Under the pieces are notes generated by a model. That model made no database searches. It was given only the letters and a program-made list of their open reading frames with translations, and was not told the DNA's origin. The position numbers and the translations under genes are program-made. A stretch of 57,169 nucleotides of DNA, taken from Xanthobacteraceae bacterium (GTDB taxonomy: Bacteria > Pseudomonadota > Alphaproteobacteria > Rhizobiales > Xanthobacteraceae). Shown one piece after another: positions 43,339 through 51,891 of the stretch (its first letter is position 1; each line of letters starts with the position of its first letter). Location of the stretch: positions 1 to 57,169 of the forward strand of contig JASHPW010000079.1 of NCBI GenBank assembly GCA_030037895.1, in the 5' to 3' direction.

Positions 43339-44400
43339 ATGACATCGTCGCAAAAAACGATCCGCGTCGGCGATCATGAGTCCGGCGAACGGCTCGATCG
43401 CGTGCTCGCCGCTCATGTCGCCGAACTCTCGCGCACGCGGCTCAAGGCGTTGATCGAGGCCGGCTCGGTCGCGATCGACGGCAGCACGATCCGTGATCCG
43501 AACGCGCGCGTCAATTCCGGCGCCGCGATCCGCATCGCGATACCGGCGCCCGCCGAGGCCAAGCCCGCGGCAGAGCCCATTCCCCTCGTTATCGTCCATG
43601 AGGACGACGACATCGTCGTCATCGACAAGCCGAAAGACCTGGTGGTGCATCCCGCCGCGGGACACCGGAGCGGGACCCTGGTCAATGCGCTCATCGCCCA
43701 TTGCGGCGCAAGCCTCTCCGGCATCGGCGGCGAGCGGCGTCCCGGCATCGTGCACCGGCTCGACAAGGACACGACCGGCCTCATGGTCGTGGCGAAGAAC
43801 GATCGCGCGCACCGGGCGCTGGCGGCGCAATTCGCCGGCCACGGCCGCAGCGGTGGGCCGTTCGAGCGCGGCTATCTCGCCTTCGCCTGGGGCGCACCCG
43901 AGCGCCCGCACGGCACCATTGACCGGCCGATCGGGCGTCATCCCCGCGCCCGCGACCGCATGGCCGTGCGCACCGACGGCCGCGCGGCGGTCACCCATTG
44001 GCAGGTGCTGGAGCGCTACGGCGGGCCGAAGGGTCGGCGGCGCCCCGGCGTCGGCACGGGCGCGCCTCGGAGCGAGCCGGTGGCAAGTCTCATCGCCTGC
44101 CGGCTCGAAACCGGCCGCACCCATCAAATCCGAGTGCATTTGGCTTCGATCGGCCATCCGCTCATGGGGGACGACCTCTATGGGCCGGGCTTTCGTACCA
44201 AGGCGGCTTTGTTCCCGCCGCCGGCCCGGGCCGCGCTCGCCAGCCTTGGCCGGCAGGCCCTCCATGCCCATATATTGACTGTCGTCCACCCCGTGAGCGG
44301 CGAAATCCTTCGGTTCCGATCGGAACTGCCGCCCGATCTTGCCCGTTTGCATGATAAGCTGGCGGCCATCGGGCTGAATCTAGCGATAGGTAAAAGTTAG
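43339..44400 (+). CDS. RluA-family pseudouridine synthase (RluD-like)
   Basis: 353 residues. An S4 RNA-binding domain occupies the first 70 residues (GERLDRVLAAHVAELSRTRL); the catalytic domain has GIVHRLDKDTTGLMVVAKND, with the Asp of RLDKDT as the catalytic residue, and the RTHQIRVHLASIGHPLMGD signature. It converts uridines to pseudouridine in rRNA; RluD (23S helix 69) is the best guess. I start at the ATG at 43339. Confidence 0.92.
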   Translation: MTSSQKTIRVGDHESGERLDRVLAAHVAELSRTRLKALIEAGSVAIDGSTIRDPNARVNSGAAIRIAIPAPAEAKPAAEPIPLVIVHEDDDIVVIDKPKDLVVHPAAGHRSGTLVNALIAHCGASLSGIGGERRPGIVHRLDKDTTGLMVVAKNDRAHRALAAQFAGHGRSGGPFERGYLAFAWGAPERPHGTIDRPIGRHPRARDRMAVRTDGRAAVTHWQVLERYGGPKGRRRPGVGTGAPRSEPVASLIACRLETGRTHQIRVHLASIGHPLMGDDLYGPGFRTKAALFPPPARAALASLGRQALHAHILTVVHPVSGEILRFRSELPPDLARLHDKLAAIGLNLAIGKS

Positions 44401-44589
44401 CAATTTACCGCCCATTGAGCGGGATCAAAGCGGCGTCGCGCCGAAGTGATGCCTCTTTGACTTTCACCGGCCCGATTCGACCGTTATGCTGCGGGTGCGA
44501 ACGACCTTTGCCGTCGGCTCGGGAAGCGACGGCACCATTCGCCCGCCGCGTGGCGGGGGCGTGAATAATGAATAATGGAGGGCGCTGTC

Positions 44590-45498
44590 ATGGCCCACAC
44601 TGCAGCGTTGCCGGTTTTGTCGGGTGAAACCGGCCTGACCAGGTACCTCGACGAGATCCGGCGGTTCCCCATGCTGGAACCGCAGGAGGAATATATGCTG
44701 GCCAAGCGCTGGCGCGAGCACGGCGACCGCGAGGCGGCGCACAGGCTCGTCACCAGCCATTTGCGGCTCGTGGCCAAGATCGCCATGGGCTATCGCGGCT
44801 ATGGCCTGCCGATCTCGGAAGTGATCTCCGAAGGCAATGTCGGGCTGATGCAGGCGGTCAAGCGCTTCGAGCCGGAGAAGGGCTTCCGGCTCGCGACCTA
44901 CGCCATGTGGTGGATCAAGGCGGCGATCCAGGAATACATCCTGCGCTCCTGGTCGCTGGTGAAGATGGGCACCACGGCCAACCAGAAGAAGCTGTTCTTC
45001 AATCTGCGCAAGGCCAAGAGCCGCATTTCCGCGCTCGACGAGGGCGACATGCGGCCCGACCAGGTCAAGCTCATCGCCAAGCGGTTGGGCGTGACCGAGC
45101 AGGACGTGATCGACATGAACCGCCGGCTTGGCGGCGACGCCTCGCTCAACGCGCCGATCCGCGAGGACGGCGATTCCGGCGAATGGCAGGATTGGCTGGT
45201 CGACGACAGCGCCAGCCAGGAGACCCGCCTCGCCGAATCGGAGCAGTCGGAGAACCGGCACAAGGCGCTCGGCGAAGCGCTCACCGTGCTCAATGACCGC
45301 GAGCGCCGCATCTTCGAGGCGCGCCGGCTCGCCGATGAGCCGATCACGCTCGAAGAACTCGCCGACGAGTTCGGCGTCTCGCGCGAGCGCGTGCGACAGA
45401 TCGAGGTGCGCGCCTTCGAGAAGGTGCAGAAGGCGGTGAAGAGCCGCATCACGGCGATGGAAAATCCGCACCCGGCCGTCGCGGCCGCGGTTCATTAA
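44590..45498 (+). CDS. rpoH: Heat-shock sigma factor RpoH (sigma-32)
   Basis: 302 residues. Regions 1.2 to 4.2 are present: LRLVAKIAMGYRGYGLPISE (2.1-2.2), FEPEKGFRLATYAMWWIKAA (2.3-2.4), and the RpoH box Q(K)KLFFNLRKAKSRI, which separates RpoH from other group sigma factors. The end has ERVRQIEVRAFEKVQ (4.2 HTH). GGAGGG lies seven bases before the ATG at 44590. It directs heat-shock gene transcription; alphaproteobacteria often carry more than one RpoH. Confidence 0.95.
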   Translation: MAHTAALPVLSGETGLTRYLDEIRRFPMLEPQEEYMLAKRWREHGDREAAHRLVTSHLRLVAKIAMGYRGYGLPISEVISEGNVGLMQAVKRFEPEKGFRLATYAMWWIKAAIQEYILRSWSLVKMGTTANQKKLFFNLRKAKSRISALDEGDMRPDQVKLIAKRLGVTEQDVIDMNRRLGGDASLNAPIREDGDSGEWQDWLVDDSASQETRLAESEQSENRHKALGEALTVLNDRERRIFEARRLADEPITLEELADEFGVSRERVRQIEVRAFEKVQKAVKSRITAMENPHPAVAAAVH

Positions 45499-45500
45499 TC

Positions 45501-45642
45501 GTCATTCCGGGGCCGAGCGCAGCGAGGAACCCGGAATCCATACTCACAGTCGTTGCAACAAACGTTTCGGATTTTCGGAACCTTCGCCAATCGTGGTTAT
45601 GGATTCCGGGCTCGCGGGCTTTGCCCGCGCCCCGGGAACGAC
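45501..45642. repeat. Dispersed palindromic repeat, copy 2
   Basis: Same build as the copy at 15262-15398: GTCATTCCGG at the left, CCGGAATCCATA, a variable middle, the shared CGTGGTTATGGATTCCGG core, and GGGAACGAC at the right. The 3' end of the DUF1801 gene runs into it, so its last ~32 codons are repeat-derived. Confidence 0.7.
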
Positions 45643-46074
45643 AGGCTTGATCCTGCGGCGCCAGCGTTTGGCTTTGGACGTGTTCAGTGCCACGGCGGCG
45701 CGAATGAGCGCCTTCAACGCCTTTTCATCGAGCTTGTCGCCTTCATGGATATCGATGGCGCGCCTCACCTTGCCTTCGAGGCTGGAGTTGAAGAGGCGTG
45801 AGGAGTCCTTGAGCGAGGCGCCCCGGGCGAAGGTCAGCTTCACGACAGCCTTGTACGTCTCGCCGGTGCAGATGATTCCGGCGTGCTCCCACACCGGAAC
45901 CCCGCGCCATTTCCACGCCTCGACCATTTCGGGGCAGGCCTCTCTGATGAGGCTTCGCACCCGCGCGAGCGTCTCGCCGCGCCAGTCATTGAGTTCCTTG
46001 ATGCGCGCGTCGATCAGCCGGGGGGCAGAGGTGCTCTCCTTTGCTTTGGTTGCGGCGCTCTTGCTCTTCTTCAT
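45544..46074 (-). CDS. DUF1801 family protein with repeat-derived tail
   Basis: 176 residues. The DUF1801 core runs from DARIKELNDWRGETLARVR through PEMVEAWKWRGVPVWEHAG to VKLTFARGASLKD and RRAIDIHEGDKLDEKAL. The family is small and of unknown function (YdhG-like fold). The last 32 residues come from the palindromic repeat at 45501-45642, suggesting that the original stop was lost when the repeat inserted. Confidence 0.82.
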   Translation of the reverse strand: MKKSKSAATKAKESTSAPRLIDARIKELNDWRGETLARVRSLIREACPEMVEAWKWRGVPVWEHAGIICTGETYKAVVKLTFARGASLKDSSRLFNSSLEGKVRRAIDIHEGDKLDEKALKALIRAAVALNTSKAKRWRRRIKPVVPGARAKPASPESITTIGEGSENPKRLLQRL

Positions 46075-46254
46075 GATTGCTCTTTCATGGTTGTCGTCGC
46101 TCCGGTCACTTGACTGCCGCTATGCCTTTGATCCTGATCGCAAAGCGCCAGCGATCGTCAGGTTTGGCAACATGCATGAATTTTTGGCGTTGATGTCACA
46201 TTGGCGACCTCCGGCTCGTCATGCAGTCAGAACCCCGACGAAAGGAAGCGAACG

Positions 46255-46767
46255 ATGACTGCCCAAACCATGAACGCCAACGATCTGTTTGCCGCGGCCC
46301 CCGAGCTCATGAAGAAGTGGACCGCCACGTCGCTCGCCGTCGCGTCGAGCCTGGAACCTGCCCTCGTCCGGCTGGTCGAAATCCGCGCCTCTCAGATCAA
46401 CGGCTGCGCCAATTGCATCAATATGCATGCGGCGGAAGCGCGTGAGAAGGGAGAGACCGAGCAACGCATCTACCTCTTGTCGGCCTGGCGCGAGGCCCCG
46501 TGCTACAGCGAGCGCGAACGCGCTGCGCTCGGCTGGACCGAGGCGCTGACAAGGCTGTGCGAAGGACACAACGAGCTTGACGGCGCCCGCGAAGCCCTCG
46601 AGCCTCACTTCGGCAAGGAGGAGCAGGTGACGCTCACATTGATGATCAACATCATCAATGGCTGGAACCGCATCGCGGTCGGCTTCCATCAGTTCGTCGA
46701 TCCGGCTGAAGCCAAGGCCGCCGCGGCCAAAGCCGTCGAAAAGCCGGTCGAAAGGGCCGCCGCGTGA
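46255..46767 (+). CDS. AhpD-like carboxymuconolactone decarboxylase-family protein
   Basis: 170 residues. The redox motif is INGCANCINMHAAEAREKGE (Cys-x-x-Cys with following His), then RIYLLSAWREAPCYSERERAAL, typical of AhpD-like peroxidase-fold proteins. AAGGAAG precedes the ATG at 46255. It sits ten bases before an ECF41 sigma factor gene; this pairing is known for ECF41, which usually controls the neighbouring gene. Confidence 0.9.
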   Translation: MTAQTMNANDLFAAAPELMKKWTATSLAVASSLEPALVRLVEIRASQINGCANCINMHAAEAREKGETEQRIYLLSAWREAPCYSERERAALGWTEALTRLCEGHNELDGAREALEPHFGKEEQVTLTLMINIINGWNRIAVGFHQFVDPAEAKAAAAKAVEKPVERAAA

Positions 46768-46777
46768 GGGCGGTCAG

Positions 46778-47641
46778 ATGATAGCAAACGCCGCCACCCA
46801 CGAGGACGCAGCGGAAAGCTTCGACCCGCTGCGTCCGAAGCTCATGCGGGTTGCTTACCGCATGCTCGGCTCCGTGGCCGACGCCGAGGATATGGTGCAG
46901 GAAGCCTTCATCCGCTGGATGGGAGCCGAGCGGCGCGAGGTGCGCGAGCCCGAAGCGTTCCTGCGCCGCACGGTCACGCGCCTGTGCCTCGATCAGCTGA
47001 AATCGGCGCACCGCCGGCGCGAGACCTATGTCGGCCCGTGGCTTCCCGATCCCGTCGTCGAAGACGAGGCCGAGGAAGACGTCACCCTGCCGCTGATGTT
47101 GGCGCTCGAACGGCTTTCCCCGCTCGAGCGGGCCGCTTTCCTGTTGCACGATGTCTTCGGGCTTGCTTTCGAGGAAGTCGCGGCCACCGTCGGCCGCGAG
47201 CCGGCGGCCTGCCGTCAGCTCGCGGCGCGGGCGCGCACCCACGTGCGCTCGGCGAGACCGCGCTTTCAGGTGGACAAGCAGCGCAGCCTGGAGCTGGCCG
47301 AGGCCTTCTTCACCGCCTCGCGCAACGGCGACATGAAGGCGCTCGGCGCGATGCTCGCGGCCGACGTCAGCGCGCATTCCGACGGCGGCGGCAAGCGCCC
47401 GGCTGTCCTGCACCCCATCATCGGCTTCGACGCCGTCATGACGGCCCTCCAAGCCTTGGCGGCGCTTTTCCGCAAGCACGGCTCGACCCTCGTCCGCACC
47501 GGTTTCATCAATGGCCTGCCCGGCTTCGTCACCCGTGAGGCTGATGGCGAACTGCAGACCACCGCGCTCGACATCGAGGGCGGCAAGATCGCGGCCATCT
47601 ATGTGGTGCGGAATCCGGACAAGCTGCGGCATTTGCATTAG
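46778..47641 (+). CDS. sigJ: ECF41-type RNA polymerase sigma factor (SigJ-like)
   Basis: 287 residues from the ATG at 46778. Region 2 (PKLMRVAYRMLGSVADAEDM) and region 4 (LSPLERAAFLLHDVFG) are followed by a C-terminal SnoaL-like extension that takes the place of an anti-sigma factor. ECF41 marks are visible: WLPDP at 88-92, DGGGK at 202-206 and NGLPG at 245-249. It most likely controls the AhpD-like gene upstream. Confidence 0.9.
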   Translation: MIANAATHEDAAESFDPLRPKLMRVAYRMLGSVADAEDMVQEAFIRWMGAERREVREPEAFLRRTVTRLCLDQLKSAHRRRETYVGPWLPDPVVEDEAEEDVTLPLMLALERLSPLERAAFLLHDVFGLAFEEVAATVGREPAACRQLAARARTHVRSARPRFQVDKQRSLELAEAFFTASRNGDMKALGAMLAADVSAHSDGGGKRPAVLHPIIGFDAVMTALQALAALFRKHGSTLVRTGFINGLPGFVTREADGELQTTALDIEGGKIAAIYVVRNPDKLRHLH

Positions 47642-47795
47642 CTGCACCCCCGGTCGAGGAGCGCATGCGATGGCTTGCCGCTCCTGCTCTTCTTCGTGGT
47701 TGTTGTCGCCTTCTTCATGGCTGTTGGCGCTCGGCTGTCATTTGAGTGTCGCTCCTCGGCGCGTGGTACCATCACATTGTCCAATCGGACTACCC

Positions 47796-49316
47796 TTACT
47801 CCCCCAACGCACCCTTCAGCGGCCGGCGGCAGGCGAAGATCACCGCGCCTGCGAGCGCTGCGATGGCGGCGACCATCAGGAAAAATTCCGGCTTCTGCAT
47901 CCGGCTCCAGAAACTGCCGAGCCAGCCGGCAAGGAAGCCGCCGGCAAAACTCGTCGCCAGCCACACGCCCATCATCATCGACAGCATGCGTGCCGGCGCG
48001 ACCTTGGTGACGAGCGACAGCCCGACCGGCGACAGATATAGCTCGCCGATCGTGAGCGCGACGAAATAGCCGAACAGCCACAGCCAACTCGCCTTGTCGG
48101 CGCCTGCGTGCCACGCCGCGGCCATCATGATGAGATAGGCGATGGCGACGCCGCCGCAGCCCAGCGCCATTTTGTCGATCGTCGAAGGCTCGCTGCCGCG
48201 CGCCGTCTGCCGCGTCCACAGCGCGACGATGAACGGCGTGAAAGCGAAGATCATGAAGGGATTGAAGGCCAGGAACCAGGTGGCCGGAATTTGCGCGCTC
48301 AGGCCGAAAAGGTTGATGGTGCGGTCGGTATTGGCGTCGGCCCACAAGGTGATCGTGTTGCCCTGCTGCTCATAGGCCGCCCAGAACAAGGTGGTGGGCA
48401 CGACCAGGATGAGAATGGCGATAACGGCGCGCCATTCGTCGCGGTCGAGCGGCCTTCGCTCGCCTCCCCCTGAAAGGGGGAGGTCGGCGACGATAGGTCG
48501 CCGGGTAGAGGTCATGTCCGCCGAGCTTGACCCCTCCCCGGACCGCCTCTGGCGGTCCGACCCTCCCCTTTCAGGGGAGGGTGGAAGGTTGGCGATATCC
48601 GCCGGCAACAGCGGCAGCGCGTACAGATAAATGGCAAGCCCGATCAGCATGCCGACGCCGGCGGCGGCAAAGCCGTAACGCCAGCCCGCCTCCTCGCCGA
48701 GCGTGCCGCAGACGAGCGGCGCCAGGAACGCGCCGACATTGATGCCGACATAGAAGATGGAATAGGCGCGATCGCGGCGCTGATCGCCCGGCGCGTAAAG
48801 CCCGCCGACCTGGGTCGAGATATTCGGCTTGAAAGCGCCGTTGCCGAGGATGAGCGCCAAGAGCGCAAACAGGAAAAGCCCTTCGACCGCCATCATGAAA
48901 TGGCCGATCGCCATGAGGATCGCGCCGATCACGACGGTGCGGCGTTGACCGAGCAGGCGATCGGCCAATATTCCGCCGAAAATCGGCGTGAGATAGACGA
49001 GCGCCGTGTAGAAGCCGTAGATCTGCGAGGACAGCGGCTGCACGTCGAGCGGACCGAATATCGCTTCAAGGCCGCTTTTCACGCCGGCAAGGCCGAAGAC
49101 GTTGCCGGCGTGTTGGGGCATGAGCAGATATTCGGTCATGTAGAGGACGAGCAGCGAGCGCATCCCATAATAGGAGAAACGCTCCCACATCTCGGTGGTG
49201 AATAAGAAGGTGAGACCACGCGGATGGCCGAACAGGTCCCGGCGCACGGCCCGACCATCGGCCTGGGCGACAGGGTGGGCAGATTGAACGCGCTCGGCCA
49301 AGACGGCGGCCTCCAC
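47796..49316 (-). CDS. POT family proton-dependent peptide transporter
   Basis: 506 residues, 12 or more membrane helices. Helix 1 has the family motif EMWERFSYYGMRSLLVLY (ExxERFxYY), and ALILGNGAFKPNISTQVG plus YSIFYVGINVGAFLAPL are POT signatures. It imports di- and tripeptides with protons. The linker between the two six-helix halves contains a Ser/Gly/Arg-rich stretch coded by two palindromic repeats (48463-48584), which seems to have been tolerated because it is a loop. GTG start. Confidence 0.9.
   Translation of the reverse strand: MEAAVLAERVQSAHPVAQADGRAVRRDLFGHPRGLTFLFTTEMWERFSYYGMRSLLVLYMTEYLLMPQHAGNVFGLAGVKSGLEAIFGPLDVQPLSSQIYGFYTALVYLTPIFGGILADRLLGQRRTVVIGAILMAIGHFMMAVEGLFLFALLALILGNGAFKPNISTQVGGLYAPGDQRRDRAYSIFYVGINVGAFLAPLVCGTLGEEAGWRYGFAAAGVGMLIGLAIYLYALPLLPADIANLPPSPERGGSDRQRRSGEGSSSADMTSTRRPIVADLPLSGGGERRPLDRDEWRAVIAILILVVPTTLFWAAYEQQGNTITLWADANTDRTINLFGLSAQIPATWFLAFNPFMIFAFTPFIVALWTRQTARGSEPSTIDKMALGCGGVAIAYLIMMAAAWHAGADKASWLWLFGYFVALTIGELYLSPVGLSLVTKVAPARMLSMMMGVWLATSFAGGFLAGWLGSFWSRMQKPEFFLMVAAIAALAGAVIFACRRPLKGALGE
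48463..48584. repeat. Pair of inverted palindromic repeats inside the peptide transporter gene
   Basis: Copy A (48463-48513) reads CCTCCCCCTGAAAGGGGGAG, TCGG, a stem with loop, then GAGGTC. Copy B (48529-48584) is the same element on the other strand: CCCTCCCCTTTCAGGGGAGG at its end and GGACCGCC...GGCGGTCC inside. They face each other across 15 bases. A related element lies in uvrB (32474-32526). Confidence 0.75.
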
Positions 49317-49417
49317 ATTCTCATTGTCGGCAATCGTGAGTATAAATCGACCATCAGGACAAGCGCGTAAGTTCGACCCGGCAGGCGTCGCGCTTCAATC
49401 TGCTGAGGAGAAAAGGC

Positions 49418-51754
49418 GTGAATAAATTCGGTATTGGTCAGCCGGTGCCGCGACTGGAGGATCCGCGCTTCATTACCGGCCGCGGCCGTTTCGTTGGCGA
49501 TATCGATCTGCCGCGGCAATGCTACGGCGTCGTCGTCATGTCGCCGCATGCCCACGCCCGCATCAAGCGCATCGACACGGCGAAGGCCGAGGCAGCCGCG
49601 GGCGTCGTTGTTGTGCTCACGGGCGCCGACGTCGAGGCCGACAAGCTCGGCGGCTTGGTGCCGTTGATGCCCGAAGATTTAGGCGGTCCCAAGGGCTATC
49701 GCACCCTGCGACCGATCCTCGCCAGCAACAAGGTGCGCGCGGTGGGAGACCGCGTCGCTTTCGTCGTGGCGGAAACGCTGCAGCAGGCGCGCGACGCCGC
49801 CGAACTCCTCGACATCGACTACGAGCCGCTGCCGGCGGTGGTCAATGTCGAGGATGCGGTGAAGCCCGGCGCACCCGCCGTGTGGGACGAAGCGCAGGAC
49901 AACGTCGCCTTCACGCTCACGATGGGCGACAAGGAGGCGACCGACGCCGCCTTCGCCAAGGCCGTGCACGTCGTCTCGCTCAAGCTCAACAATACCCGTG
50001 TCATCGCCAACACGATCGAGCCGCGCGCCGCCATCGGCGTCTATCATCCCGACAGCGACGGCTACACGCTTTACAACACGTGCCAGCATCCGCATGTCAG
50101 CCGCGCGTTTATCGCCGCCGGCCCGCTGAAAATTCCGGAGAACAGGCTGCGCGTCATTTCGCCCGACGTCGGCGGCGGCTTCGGCATGAAGAACGGCGGC
50201 TATCCCGAGGACGCGCTCGTGCTGTGGGCCTCACGGCGATGCGGCGGCCGGCCGGTCAAATGGGTTCCAACGCGTTCCGAAGCCTTCCTCGCCGATTCGC
50301 ACGGGCGCGATCAGGTGGTGACGGGCGCATTGGCGCTCGACGGACAAGGGAGAATTCTCGGCCTGCGCGTGCACGCCCTCCATTCTATGGGCTCGCACGT
50401 GTTCGAAGCCGCGACGGTGGTCCCACTGAGCGTCGTACGGCTTTCGCCCGGCGTGTACGACATCGCGGCGGTGCATGCAGTCGCCAAGGGAGTGCTGACC
50501 AATACGGCGCCGACCGCGCCCTATCGCGGCGCCGGGCGGCCGGAAGCGACCTACTTGATCGAGCAGTTGCTCGACCGCGCCGCGGGCGTCATTGGCCTCG
50601 ATCCGGTTGAGATCAGGCGGCGCAATTTCATCCCGGCCGCGGCGATGCCGTACACCACGCAGACCGGCATGACCTACGACAGCGGCGATTTCGTCCACGT
50701 CATGGACCAATGTCTCAAGCTCGCCGATTGGAACGGCTTCCCCGAGCGCGCGGCGGAATCGAAGAAGAACGGCAAACTGCGCGGCCGCGGCCTCGGCTAT
50801 TTTCTGGAGGAGGCGGCGCTGCTCAACGAGCGCATGGAACTGCGCTTCGATCCCAGCGGGGCACTGACCATCATCGCCGGCACCCACTCGCACGGCCAGG
50901 GCCATCACACCGTGTACACGCAGATGGCGGCCGAATGGCTCGGCGTGCCCTTCGAATCGATCCGCTTCGTTCAGGGCGACACCGGGCAGGTGCTGTTCGG
51001 ACGCGGTACCAAGGGCTCGCGCAGCATGCATGTCGGCGGCAACGCGCTCAAGCGCGCCGCCGACGCCATCATCGAGAAGGCCAAGCCCATGGCGGCGATG
51101 ATGATGGAAGCGGCGGCCGGCGACATCGAGTTCAAGGACGGCAGCTTCCGCATCGTCGGCACCGATCGCGCGCTGCCTTTGACCGAAGTGGCCAAGGCGT
51201 TCTACCGGCCGGTTTTCCTGCCGCCGCAATTCGATCTCGGCCTTGAATCCTCCGGCACCTTCGCGGCCGAGCCGCCGAACTATCCCAATGGCTGCCACGT
51301 CTGCGAGGTCGAGATCGATCCGCAGACCGGCGTCGTCACGCTGGCGCGCTACGCGGCGGTGGACGACGTCGGCAAGGTCTTGAACCCACTGTTGTGCGAG
51401 GGCCAGATCCACGGCGGCGTCGCCCAGGGCGTCGGCCAGGCGCTCATGGAGCGGATCGTCTTCGATATCGAGGGGCAGCTCGTCACCGGCAGCTTTCAGG
51501 ATTACGCCATGCCGCGCGCCGACGACTTCCCCGAGCTGCGCTCCGAGCTGACCGAGGTGCCGGCGCGCACCAATCCCCTCGGCGTCAAGGGCGCGGGCGA
51601 GGCCGGCGCCACCGGCGCCCCGCCGGCTGTGATCAGCGCCATTCTCGACGCGCTCAAGCCGCTCGGCATCGATCACATCGACATGCCGGCCACTCCGGAC
51701 CGCGTCTGGGCGGCGATCAACGGCCGCGGCGTTACCAAGGCGGCCGCGGAGTGA
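49418..51754 (+). CDS. Molybdenum hydroxylase large subunit (CoxL-like, form II type)
   Basis: 778 residues of the xanthine dehydrogenase/CO dehydrogenase large-subunit family. RFITGRGRFVGDIDLP at the N-terminus, GGGFGMKNGGYPEDALV, and the active-site loop PYRGAGRPEATY near residues 368-379; the AYRGAGR-like form marks CoxL form II, whose substrate is not firmly CO. The end has KGAGEAGATGAPPAV with the molybdopterin-site Glu. GTG start with GAGGAGAAAAGG upstream. No small iron-sulfur or FAD subunit gene lies nearby. Confidence 0.88.
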   Translation: MNKFGIGQPVPRLEDPRFITGRGRFVGDIDLPRQCYGVVVMSPHAHARIKRIDTAKAEAAAGVVVVLTGADVEADKLGGLVPLMPEDLGGPKGYRTLRPILASNKVRAVGDRVAFVVAETLQQARDAAELLDIDYEPLPAVVNVEDAVKPGAPAVWDEAQDNVAFTLTMGDKEATDAAFAKAVHVVSLKLNNTRVIANTIEPRAAIGVYHPDSDGYTLYNTCQHPHVSRAFIAAGPLKIPENRLRVISPDVGGGFGMKNGGYPEDALVLWASRRCGGRPVKWVPTRSEAFLADSHGRDQVVTGALALDGQGRILGLRVHALHSMGSHVFEAATVVPLSVVRLSPGVYDIAAVHAVAKGVLTNTAPTAPYRGAGRPEATYLIEQLLDRAAGVIGLDPVEIRRRNFIPAAAMPYTTQTGMTYDSGDFVHVMDQCLKLADWNGFPERAAESKKNGKLRGRGLGYFLEEAALLNERMELRFDPSGALTIIAGTHSHGQGHHTVYTQMAAEWLGVPFESIRFVQGDTGQVLFGRGTKGSRSMHVGGNALKRAADAIIEKAKPMAAMMMEAAAGDIEFKDGSFRIVGTDRALPLTEVAKAFYRPVFLPPQFDLGLESSGTFAAEPPNYPNGCHVCEVEIDPQTGVVTLARYAAVDDVGKVLNPLLCEGQIHGGVAQGVGQALMERIVFDIEGQLVTGSFQDYAMPRADDFPELRSELTEVPARTNPLGVKGAGEAGATGAPPAVISAILDALKPLGIDHIDMPATPDRVWAAINGRGVTKAAAE

Positions 51755-51891
51755 GAGAACCGCAGCGTGCACGGATGGAATCGGCAGGCCTGTCGCGTGG
51801 GATTGCGAGAATCGATCCTATCCGGCATTGATTCTACAGTGCGACGCAAATCTGCGCTGGGTCAAACTTTCACAAAGCAAGAGCAGGCGCC

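Noticed and set aside
50231-51772. A 513-codon minus-strand frame
   Set aside because: Antisense to the molybdenum hydroxylase large subunit.
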